From Alphaproteobacteria bacterium (lineage in GTDB: Bacteria > Pseudomonadota > Alphaproteobacteria > Rs-D84), in NCBI GenBank assembly GCA_009784275.1, contig WRCA01000006.1:1-51229 (forward strand): a stretch of DNA of 51,229 nt, written 5' to 3'. The notes beneath the pieces were generated by a model that worked only from the letters and a program-made list of their open reading frames with translations, was not told where the DNA came from and did not search any database. Shown one piece after another: positions 30,461 through 38,955 of this stretch; within the stretch, counting starts at the first letter, position 1; each line of letters begins with the position of its first letter. Made by a program: the position numbers and the translations under genes.

Positions 30461-31979
30461 CTTTATGAGTATCGGACGATAAATCGTCAAAAAGCCCGAA
30501 AATTGGGGACAAAACGACAGTCCCAAATTTTTGTTCCTTGTTATACGAAATCCGGTCAGAAAAACACAAAGTTAGGACTAACTGTTTAATACCATAATCC
30601 CCGTTGCGCCAAACTTCAACCGGGCGGCGAACAAAATCCGCCACATACCCAAACGCTTCATCAAAAGGCATAAGTTCGTCTTGAAAGTTATCCACATCGT
30701 TTTGTAAGGTCAGTTTTTCAGATTCCAGCGTTTCAATTTTCAAATTCAAGGCATTACGCATAATACCATTAGCCGTGGTGTATGAATCTGCAATTATCAT
30801 CTGTTCTTTGTCTATCTCGGCAATCCGGTGTTGTTTTGCCTCTTTATCTGCACCATTCGCATTATGGCGTTCTTTATATTCTTTAACGGCCAAAGCTCGA
30901 GTTAAAGCCAACAGGTTCTCATTCGGGGCGATTTTTTCCAAAACTTCCTTTTCAAATTCATCGTGCAATCGTCCAGTCGCAACATTTACAAGGTGTCGGT
31001 TCGGGCAATTTCTTTTGCTTTGGCATTGATAATATGGATATAGGCCGCCTTTTGACCTACTGCCGGTCAATGGAAATCCACACTCGGGACAAGTAATAAA
31101 ACCTTTTAATAAAAACTGTTCATCCTGTTTGTTATATTTGCGCACTGCTTTACCGATGTTGCGTCCTTTAAGGCGGTCTTGTATAAGATTGAAAGTAGCC
31201 GTGCTGATAAGCGGTTCTATGTGCCACTTTTGCGTAGGAATGCCTTTGTCGGGGCGTGCGAAAACACCGGTATAAAACTGATTTGTTAGCATTCGTTTTA
31301 CAAAATCAAGATTCGTTTTATTTTTACTGATTTCGGCAAAACGAACATTTAGAAAGCCCATAACATCGCTTTGTGATACCAATTGTGCGCTGGCATACAT
31401 TTCCATTGCGTCCTTGATAATGTTGGCCTCGGACTGTTTCAGAACGATGGTTTTTCTTTTATCGCCCGGCATTTGTTTCCAAGTATAACCGGGCGGAATA
31501 CCATAAATCCACCAACCATCTTTCAAACAGGCCAAAGAAAATTCTATACATTTTTCTTGATTTGATTCACGCATAAGTTGTGCTTGTGCCGCTTCCATAT
31601 TGGCAATAAACCTCGCAACAGCATTTTGTGCCATTATTCCGTTTCGGTCGGCAAGGCGATGTCCTTTTTGCTCTATGAGTTTGCGCAATAATCCCCAATC
31701 ACAACTATCACGGGATAGACGACTTATATCATAAAACAAAACAACATAAGGTTCTTTTGCCTTATTTAAGAAATCTAACATAGCATTCAGTTGCGGGCGG
31801 CTTTCAATGTCTTTTCCTGATATTCCTGCGTCTGCATAAACTTTTTTAATATCCCAACCCAGCCGCCGTGCAGTTTCACGACAAATTTTCTCTTGGCTTA
31901 TCAACCCACCGCCATTTGCCACTTGGTCTGCTGATGATACTCGGATATATGCTAAACATAGTTCAATTTTGTTTTCCAT
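30393..31979 (-). CDS. Large serine recombinase / site-specific integrase
   Basis: Resolvase domain (YIRVSSADQVANGGGLISQEKICRE, YDISRLSRDSCDW), Recombinase domain, zinc ribbon (CPECGFPLTG...CQSKRNCPN), coiled coil; C-terminus is antisense to tRNA-Thr. Confidence 0.93.
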   Translation of the reverse strand: MENKIELCLAYIRVSSADQVANGGGLISQEKICRETARRLGWDIKKVYADAGISGKDIESRPQLNAMLDFLNKAKEPYVVLFYDISRLSRDSCDWGLLRKLIEQKGHRLADRNGIMAQNAVARFIANMEAAQAQLMRESNQEKCIEFSLACLKDGWWIYGIPPGYTWKQMPGDKRKTIVLKQSEANIIKDAMEMYASAQLVSQSDVMGFLNVRFAEISKNKTNLDFVKRMLTNQFYTGVFARPDKGIPTQKWHIEPLISTATFNLIQDRLKGRNIGKAVRKYNKQDEQFLLKGFITCPECGFPLTGSRSKGGLYPYYQCQSKRNCPNRHLVNVATGRLHDEFEKEVLEKIAPNENLLALTRALAVKEYKERHNANGADKEAKQHRIAEIDKEQMIIADSYTTANGIMRNALNLKIETLESEKLTLQNDVDNFQDELMPFDEAFGYVADFVRRPVEVWRNGDYGIKQLVLTLCFSDRISYNKEQKFGTVVLSPIFGLFDDLSSDTHKVVPPARIGLAPRPYQGRVLPLY

Positions 31980-32109
31980 TTAATAGCACCTTGTCAAAGA
32001 TAGTGTTTATTAGAATAACTAATTTGTCCCGATAAAGTTCAACCTGTTCATCTGTAAGGTCTAGACCGTCCAGATACTTTCTGCATTCCTGCACCGACAT
32101 TGTCGCCAT
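31963..32109 (-). CDS. 48-aa small ORF overlapping the recombinase start
   Basis: MATMSVQECRKYLDGLDLTDEQVELYRDKLVILINTIFDKVLLNGKQN; acidic helical composition; overlaps the recombinase start by 17 nt. Confidence 0.6.
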   Translation of the reverse strand: MATMSVQECRKYLDGLDLTDEQVELYRDKLVILINTIFDKVLLNGKQN

Positions 32110-32237
32110 CGCGCCCACCGTAATGGGTTGCGTTCTGGCTTTTTGTTATGCCCATAAGCAAAAACTTGGTTGGATAAGGCATATCCTATGCCGAACATCG
32201 CGGCATATATCAAGATGAACCAATTACTTTTTCTCAT
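32061..32237 (-). CDS. 58-aa small ORF with N-terminal TM or signal segment
   Basis: MRKSNWFILIYAAMFGIGYALSNQVFAYGHNKKPERNPLRW...; ATG overlaps the end of the upstream MerR-like gene. Confidence 0.4.
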   Translation of the reverse strand: MRKSNWFILIYAAMFGIGYALSNQVFAYGHNKKPERNPLRWARWRQCRCRNAESIWTV

Positions 32238-32808
32238 TCCACGCCTCGTTCAGGTTCAAAATAAAAAAGTTATTGGACATCAATTTATTTTGCGCCATTG
32301 AAATCATATCATCGGCACGCAATACATTGCATTTCCCGAGTTCATCCACAAAAAGATGAATCTCGTCAGATTCCTTCTCTTTATCAAAATAAGTGTATGC
32401 AATCTCGATTAAACTAAAATCTGTTCTGCCTAATTTTGTAAAAAGGGAAACTTTGGCCTCTTGTAATTTACGAATAGATATTCCAAAATTACGACAGGCC
32501 TTTAATATATGAATATAGGCCACATCAATCTGTGAAAAAGTGCGCCATTGGTCTGCGTTCTCTCTGTTGTCTATCAATAGCCCCTTTTTGCACCAGTCAT
32601 TCAAAACGCGACTACTTATCGGCAAATCCTGTTTGCGAAATCTTTTTTCTCGTAAATCTTTTAGGTTAGTTTTGTTTGATAAGTGGTCAAAGACAGGCAA
32701 AAATTTATTCGCAGATTCGTTTGTGCGCATAACAAAGGCCAGTTTCGGGCTGGTCATAAACTCTTGTGCAGAGCATTGTTTGGCCGTTATTTTCTTTTCG
32801 ACTTTCAT
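32224..32808 (-). CDS. MerR-like HTH transcriptional regulator
   Basis: PISSRVLNDWCKKGLLIDNRENADQWRTFSQIDVAYIHILKACRNFGISIRKLQEAK resembles the MerR winged-helix pattern. Confidence 0.6.
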   Translation of the reverse strand: MKVEKKITAKQCSAQEFMTSPKLAFVMRTNESANKFLPVFDHLSNKTNLKDLREKRFRKQDLPISSRVLNDWCKKGLLIDNRENADQWRTFSQIDVAYIHILKACRNFGISIRKLQEAKVSLFTKLGRTDFSLIEIAYTYFDKEKESDEIHLFVDELGKCNVLRADDMISMAQNKLMSNNFFILNLNEAWNEKK

Positions 32809-33001
32809 TTATTTCCGCCTCTGTGTAAAATCTTACATACAAGTAAGATTAGCAGAAAGAATATCGTTTGTAAAGAAAAATTTTATAAAGGGGGTGGGGA
32901 GGGGTTCACGCCACACGCACAAACGATGGGGGCGGGGTCAAAAGCACCGCCGCGTCAATAAATCACAATTCTCGCTTCCGCAAGCCATAGGACTGGAAAA
33001 C

Positions 33002-33643
33002 TTATGGTTCAAGATTTAATTGTAATAATTGGCTTAATCGCGCCAACTCTTTTGTGCGAACAGGGGCTTTTTTCGCCGCCTTATCGACGGTCTCCCAGTA
33101 ATCTTTTACTAAAATTTTGCTGATATATCCTATCTCGTCAAAGAAATGTGGCATTTTGCCAAAAACATCGATGTATAGCCGCTCTAAAATGTCCATCGCA
33201 TCGCTTACAGTGTATTTCAAGTCATTGTAAATTATCATCGCTTTATCCCCATCGGGCATATTATGAGCAATAGCATCTCTAAAATTTTTCAAACGCACCC
33301 CGTGTTCTGATTTTTGTATATTATTAAACCAGTCAGTCAAATCTTGTTTCTGTTTTGCCTGTAAAATATCACAATCGGGCTTTGTAATGATTTTAACGAT
33401 TGAATCCAAATTCACTTTGCTTTTACCAGCCGGTTCTATCAGTTTCTTGGCCGACAAGATAGCGCGATTACGGATTGCATAATACGAATAAAGGAAAAGA
33501 TGGGTATTAGACTGCAATTTCGGGACTGCATCTGGATACATAAACATACAACTATCAAGATATGCGCCGATGGCCTGACTGCATACAATCGGTAGTTGTT
33601 TTTCTAATTGCTGTCTATATTGTTGTTGGATAGTAGCCATCAT
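33002..33643 (-). CDS. 213-aa protein with HEPN/AbiU2-like RX4H motif
   Basis: VRLKNFRDAIAHNMPDG contains R-DAIA-H; alpha-helical; ATG overlaps the stop of the upstream gene. Confidence 0.6.
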   Translation of the reverse strand: MMATIQQQYRQQLEKQLPIVCSQAIGAYLDSCMFMYPDAVPKLQSNTHLFLYSYYAIRNRAILSAKKLIEPAGKSKVNLDSIVKIITKPDCDILQAKQKQDLTDWFNNIQKSEHGVRLKNFRDAIAHNMPDGDKAMIIYNDLKYTVSDAMDILERLYIDVFGKMPHFFDEIGYISKILVKDYWETVDKAAKKAPVRTKELARLSQLLQLNLEP

Positions 33644-35649
33644 AACCTGAAAATCCTAGTAAATGGTTTATGTATTCGTTTTGTATCGAACTCTATAATG
33701 GCTTCATTATTATATTTTATTTTACGTCTTATGAAATTTTCAATATCTGTCATATTCTCGTCGTGATGAAAAAACAGGATGACGTTTAATTCTCCTGAAT
33801 GCCAAAAATGCGTTGTTTTTGCCTTTTTTAGCCCATCGTCAATGGCACGTATAAAATCTGACTGCTTCATCCCATCAGGGACAAGATTCTTATCATCAAA
33901 CGGCAGGCCTAACAAAGTTAAACAAACATCTACATATTCTACTCCGGATGCATATATAGCATTGATTATGTATCCTAATCTCTCATTCATAGTAGTTTTT
34001 GGCTTTCTTGCTTTGCTCGTCTTTTCTTTTAAATCATAATATCCATCAATTCCCATATCGGAGGACATACCAGAAAAACACACTGTGCCATACTTTTCTT
34101 TAAAAGATAGGTTTAATCCTGTGCTCAAATACACAGCAAGCAAATCCATTTCATCGCACATCGTTAGCGGAAAATCATCATTAAAATTTAAGTTATATCT
34201 CTTTACAAAGTAATCCAATAACAATATCTCATTGTCCAAAACGTCGGCCACGATTTCCAAATCAGATATAACAAAAGTTGGGTTAGCATTCTCTTCCAAA
34301 CTGTTTGCCTTTGCATATTCTAATAAACTTCGTCTATCCAATGGATTCGCCGGAAGATAATCTAAAATGACATTAAATTTTATATATTCCGTTATTTGAC
34401 TTGTATCAACACAAATTTTGCCATTTGCTGTGGTAATTTCAATATCGGCAGTTTTAGATTTTAGATATTCTTCAAATCGATTTGCTTGCGTTGATGCATA
34501 AATCACATTCTTTTGATAATTTTCATTGAATGATTTGGCAGAACCTCTATAAACAGAATCTTTGAACCTGCCTGCTTTGGCCTCAAAGATTAGGGCTTTA
34601 TTGCCAATGATTACAGTGTGGTCATTTTCATATCTAACGCCACCACAATAGAACTCACCATTTTGTAAGTGTATTGCATTCGGAAACGATTGTTTAAGTA
34701 TTGCGCCTAATTTATTTTCTAAATATCTCGGCCTTACCGCCTCACGATACTGTTTTTGCACGGCATCACTTGAACCTAACAGATTTTCAAGGATTTTACG
34801 ACTGTTTGTGAACATTCTTGTTAGATGTCCAGCAAAATAACAACCATCAGAAATACATATTATCGGTTTTGATTGAACTGGATTATCAAGAAATATGTGT
34901 TCATCCGGCTTGCTTGCTAAATCTCCGAATTTTAAAGACATTTTATCGAACAATGATTTTATTTGTTCTGTTGTGATGCCCTTCGGAAATAATGGTTGTA
35001 GGTCTGATAGCGTAAAAACCTGTGCTGATATAAACTCTTTTAGGGTATGTTCTTTGCCGTCTTTGATTTGAGATGCTATTTCTACGCCTTTTTTGAAGAA
35101 GAGTTTTGTTATATCTTCGTGTAAGATGTCCACGACCTCTGATAATTCAAATCCAAATTCGCCTTTTGTTGATATATCCGATAAAACGTCTTTCATAAAT
35201 TGTATTCTTTGAAAAGAATAAGATTCGCCTCTGACCAATGCTGTGTAATTTTGTATACCTTGTATAAACAAGTCATCGGACTGACTTGCCCATCCAAATT
35301 GTCCACAGCATTTAAACGCCAAATCAAAAATCTTTTTAACTTCCTCATTACTTGGTTCATTGAATTTAAAATCCTTGTATTCGTGTTTTAAAATCAGGGC
35401 TTGGATAAGTTCTAACGGAGCACAACTTGGATTGTCCGTTGGGTTATATTCGGCCGCTCGTTTTAGGGCTATGATATATTTGTGATAAATCACGTATATC
35501 AGAACTGTAATCGGTTCAAATTCTAATAATATACTCTTCAATTCGTTTAAACTTGCATCTAACGAATCTTTTAAACGTTTTTGAATATCTTTAAATTCTT
35601 CACCGGACTGCATATCATCTTCCTGTATATCAACTTGTGTGTCCATCAT
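33640..35649 (-). CDS. 669-aa protein with PD-(D/E)XK (NERD-like) nuclease motif
   Basis: RYLENKLGAIL...VRYENDHTVIIGNKALIFEAKAGRF gives the E...D...ExK arrangement in mid-protein. Confidence 0.65.
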   Translation of the reverse strand: MMDTQVDIQEDDMQSGEEFKDIQKRLKDSLDASLNELKSILLEFEPITVLIYVIYHKYIIALKRAAEYNPTDNPSCAPLELIQALILKHEYKDFKFNEPSNEEVKKIFDLAFKCCGQFGWASQSDDLFIQGIQNYTALVRGESYSFQRIQFMKDVLSDISTKGEFGFELSEVVDILHEDITKLFFKKGVEIASQIKDGKEHTLKEFISAQVFTLSDLQPLFPKGITTEQIKSLFDKMSLKFGDLASKPDEHIFLDNPVQSKPIICISDGCYFAGHLTRMFTNSRKILENLLGSSDAVQKQYREAVRPRYLENKLGAILKQSFPNAIHLQNGEFYCGGVRYENDHTVIIGNKALIFEAKAGRFKDSVYRGSAKSFNENYQKNVIYASTQANRFEEYLKSKTADIEITTANGKICVDTSQITEYIKFNVILDYLPANPLDRRSLLEYAKANSLEENANPTFVISDLEIVADVLDNEILLLDYFVKRYNLNFNDDFPLTMCDEMDLLAVYLSTGLNLSFKEKYGTVCFSGMSSDMGIDGYYDLKEKTSKARKPKTTMNERLGYIINAIYASGVEYVDVCLTLLGLPFDDKNLVPDGMKQSDFIRAIDDGLKKAKTTHFWHSGELNVILFFHHDENMTDIENFIRRKIKYNNEAIIEFDTKRIHKPFTRIFRL

Positions 35650-36808
35650 TCGGCTCTTGATTCATATATTCTTGGTTGGCATCTCTATATAAACAGACAT
35701 CTTGTATGTAATCCCAGTTTATGTAGTCCAACAAATTATCCAAATCGTCATAATGAGAATCGGGAACATATCTAGAAATATCCTTATGAGTAAGCATTTT
35801 GCATATTTTCCAAATAAAAGAGTTTTTGACTTGTTCTTTGGTGCGTAAGCCGCTAGCGGCCAAGTATTGCTTTGGTGGAAGATAGAAATCGCTCGGTAGA
35901 TTTATTCTATTATCAAAGAAATAATACTTAAAATGAATCTTCATAATCTGCAACACATCTACAATTGTGCCGTCTGCCACCAGTTCCACATCAAACCATT
36001 CGTAAAAATCGTCATAACAAGTATGATTTCTTATTCTGAAATCCCAATAATCCTTACATAATCCAGTATCGCCAACGAGCCACTCATAACATCGCACGTG
36101 TTCTCGTCTTTGCATATATCTGCAATTATCATCAACTTCACCTCGAACAATTTTGAATTTGTGGTTTTTTGTATAATAATAAGCATCTTCACTTAAATTG
36201 TCGTGTGAGAAAACCCCAGATGTTTTCGGACGTTCCCAACCACACAAATCATCCAAATATAATGCAAATCTCTCATTTGTTGGCATATGTTCGCCACGCT
36301 TACGCGCAAATAATTCTTCTAACACTGATTTTTTACATAATTCACCGATACCAGTGTTCCGACTTCCATCTCTTGCGAAAATCCAATCTATTGGAAGGAC
36401 GTGATGCCTGTTGTTTTCATCTTGATAATTATCTGTTCTATGAAGAACATATGGCAAATCCCTCACATTGGGTGTGATTTTAATAATATCAATATATTTG
36501 TCGCCCACCGGCTCTCGCACTATCTCTATATGCGGTATAGCAGGCATATGATTCCGAAGGGTCTGGGTGATATTTTCTTGTGTCCTATGATTTGCATCAT
36601 TTGACACATCGTGTATTGTCTTTTCTTTTGTTTCTCTGTTTTCTGAAACGCCGATAACAATGTATCTTTCAATGCTGTCCGTCAAAGAATTACACATACA
36701 TAGAATATCGTGAATCAGGTCAAATCGGGCAGATGCGCCGGAATACCACTGGCGTTTAAAATCAACATAGTCATTTTCGGTTGATTGTGAAAGTTTTGCC
36801 CATAACAT
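35630..36808 (-). CDS. Schlafen AlbA_2 domain (putative ATP-binding) protein
   Basis: ENDYVDFKRQWY...LIHDILCMCNS...ERYIVIGVSEN typical of AlbA_2/AAA_4 N-termini; overlaps the next gene by 20 nt. Confidence 0.75.
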   Translation of the reverse strand: MLWAKLSQSTENDYVDFKRQWYSGASARFDLIHDILCMCNSLTDSIERYIVIGVSENRETKEKTIHDVSNDANHRTQENITQTLRNHMPAIPHIEIVREPVGDKYIDIIKITPNVRDLPYVLHRTDNYQDENNRHHVLPIDWIFARDGSRNTGIGELCKKSVLEELFARKRGEHMPTNERFALYLDDLCGWERPKTSGVFSHDNLSEDAYYYTKNHKFKIVRGEVDDNCRYMQRREHVRCYEWLVGDTGLCKDYWDFRIRNHTCYDDFYEWFDVELVADGTIVDVLQIMKIHFKYYFFDNRINLPSDFYLPPKQYLAASGLRTKEQVKNSFIWKICKMLTHKDISRYVPDSHYDDLDNLLDYINWDYIQDVCLYRDANQEYMNQEPNDGHTS

Positions 36809-37057
36809 CTTCGCTTCCTTTGTTGTTATATTGCTTTGTGATATAGGTAAAATAATCCTAATTTCAAGGTATCAGGCGAGGATTTTCGCTTGAAAATTTG
36901 CGGAAAAGGGTATTGTAATTTCGTATGCGCTGGCTGTTTTTGATGTCCACGGTCGGATTTGGCCGTTCAGTATAGACCGTCCCCCGCCCCTTGTTTAATT
37001 TTACTGGTATTTTGCCGTCCGCTGTTCTATTATTCCTGTGCACAAGCGAATGCTAGT

Positions 37058-37126
37058 GTTGGGCTTTTCAACCCACCGTTAAGCGTCAAGGATGACGACA
37101 CATCCCCAACCTTTGGTTGGGATGTG
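37058..37126 (+). ncRNA. Candidate structured RNA / leader (three consecutive hairpins)
   Basis: GTTG/CAAC (37058-37072), CGTCA-AGGA-TGACG (37084-37097), CACATCCCCAACC-TTT-GGTTGGGATGTG (37099-37126). Confidence 0.4.
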
Positions 37127-37175
37127 CGAATATATTGAATAAGCACGCAATTCTTAACGATTGTTGAAAAATCCC

Positions 37176-37206
37176 AACCGCCCTTTCCTTGTGGCGGTTT
37201 TTCTTT
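37176..37206 (+). terminator. Rho-independent terminator immediately upstream of a CDS
   Basis: AACCGCC...GGCGGTT followed by TTTTCTTT, 18 nt before ATG 37224. Confidence 0.7.
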
Positions 37207-37223
37207 ACACAAAAGGATTTGAT

Positions 37224-37778
37224 ATGAAAAAATTGATTTTAAGTTCACTGACTTTATGTGCGCTGGCGACAACGCCTGTGTTTTCAGATTTCACACAACA
37301 GGTGGGCAGGGATTTTTTATATGATTCCTGTGAGGAAACAATGCGAAATGGTATGAAACAGCGCAATATAAAGGTCAATGCTGACTATGCTCATATAATA
37401 CGAACCACTTGTAATTGTTATGCCGACAAAATGATAGAAAAAATAGATTGGAATAAAATCAACAATATGCCCGAGGCGCAAGTTGATGCGTATGTTGCAG
37501 GATTTGAACCGTCAGCAAGGACGGAATGCGCAGAACAGATGAAAAACCAAGTTGTTCATAACCCATCCAATACCGCCGCATATGAGCGCGGTCGCTCGCA
37601 AGGCAATAATTATTCCCATAAACAGCATAATTCCAATGTGGATAGTTCGGATGAATGGCTAGGTCGTTTGATGGCCGGTATTATTTTTGCAGGTGTTTTC
37701 AGTTTGTTGGCTTGGCTTATTAGTAAAGGCCTTAAAAACATTAGTGGCAAAGATAAGGATACAGATTCCAAAAAATAA
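37224..37778 (+). CDS. Hypothetical exported protein with signal peptide and C-terminal TM
   Basis: MKKLILSSLTLCALATTPVFSDF signal; C-terminal LMAGIIFAGVFSLLAWLISKG. ORF track begins 37161; ATG 37224 preferred. Confidence 0.65.
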   Translation: MKKLILSSLTLCALATTPVFSDFTQQVGRDFLYDSCEETMRNGMKQRNIKVNADYAHIIRTTCNCYADKMIEKIDWNKINNMPEAQVDAYVAGFEPSARTECAEQMKNQVVHNPSNTAAYERGRSQGNNYSHKQHNSNVDSSDEWLGRLMAGIIFAGVFSLLAWLISKGLKNISGKDKDTDSKK

Positions 37779-37786
37779 TTGGCCGC

Positions 37787-37836
37787 CCACGATAAAGGAA
37801 AGATGCGCCCTAGGGCGCATCTTTCCTTTATCGTGG
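37787..37836. repeat. 50-bp perfect palindrome (25-bp arms, no spacer)
   Basis: CCACGATAAAGGAAAGATGCGCCCT/AGGGCGCATCTTTCCTTTATCGTGG. Confidence 0.95.
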
Positions 37837-37865
37837 ATTTCTTCTCGCTCTCTGCATTCTCTTGC

Positions 37866-38141
37866 CTATAACCTCATCTTATATGCACTAAAACGCTCTA
37901 TCCCTATGATTCTGTCGCCTACACTAATCAGGGCACTAGAACCATATCCTTTAACAACCTCATCTCTAATGCCAGCATACATACCATATACATCTATACT
38001 ATCACGAATACTAACTATCGGTCTTATACCGTTCCTATTCTTTACCAAGGTAAGTATCCGGGGAATCTGCGGAATCCACAAAACCACCGTTGGTAACCCG
38101 CTTTTTCTGTAAAATCCCGCTTTCCTTGATAATTCTTGCAT
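37866..38141 (-). CDS. Hypothetical protein, 91 aa
   Basis: ORF convergent with the preceding gene; protein-like composition; no family recognised. Confidence 0.4.
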   Translation of the reverse strand: MQELSRKAGFYRKSGLPTVVLWIPQIPRILTLVKNRNGIRPIVSIRDSIDVYGMYAGIRDEVVKGYGSSALISVGDRIIGIERFSAYKMRL

Positions 38142-38217
38142 TTTTGATGATTGTATTATAAACTTCGTCCCAGTTGCCTACCTTTTCCCAACTTTTGGAA
38201 AGGAGGGGCACCAGAAT

Positions 38218-38793
38218 TTATATTTGCCAGTTTTTTTGATACGTCTTGCAATTCGACATCAAATGAGCTTTTGCCGCTTTGGAGACATACGATGCAGTTT
38301 TATTTATCGCCTCGACAAGCGTTTCACCTTTAGCGATTTGCCAATATGGCCCTTTTATCCCGATTACAGCGTATATATCTTTTTGCTCTATAACACTCCC
38401 ATCCCTTAATACTATGTATTTCTTGTTTTGGATATTTTTGAAGATATCTTTGCCCAGCGGAGGATCCAATTGTCGCAAACTATCAAGTGTTGGACATAAA
38501 AGAAATGTGATTTTTTCATAATCATGGTAGGTCAATGCTACAGACCCTATCGTGAAAAATATATTAGGTTCGCAATTGGCGCGTATTATTTTTACATTTA
38601 CAGTTTCTGGCAACTGAATTTGAAAATAGAGCGCTTCGCTGTCCCAAAGTTTATTAAAACGATCCCAAATGTCTCTATCTTTCATACGTAGCGCACGTCC
38701 CTCCTTATCCAGATTGGTTATTATTTTTAATTTAAGGCCATTCAGGAAAATTCTATCCTTATTAAAATCTGGCTCAAACGTGCGAAATTCCAT
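38218..38793 (-). CDS. Hypothetical protein, 191 aa
   Basis: Long ORF; no family recognised. Confidence 0.6.
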   Translation of the reverse strand: MEFRTFEPDFNKDRIFLNGLKLKIITNLDKEGRALRMKDRDIWDRFNKLWDSEALYFQIQLPETVNVKIIRANCEPNIFFTIGSVALTYHDYEKITFLLCPTLDSLRQLDPPLGKDIFKNIQNKKYIVLRDGSVIEQKDIYAVIGIKGPYWQIAKGETLVEAINKTASYVSKAAKAHLMSNCKTYQKNWQI

Positions 38794-38955
38794 TTTTATA
38801 CCTTTGTTATCTCGAATAGTATCACTCTATAGATATTTGTCAATATTATTTGTAAGTATGTTTGTAAAAAGGAATTGCTTTTTTGCTGTGTTATATTAGC
38901 ATGTTATATGTCAACAAATTTGGGACGAGAGAGAACAGCCAAAAAAGGCCACAAT

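Noticed and set aside
37687-38112. 141-aa plus-strand ORF
   Set aside because: Runs through the 50-bp palindrome and opposes the more protein-like minus ORF 37866-38141; probably not coding.
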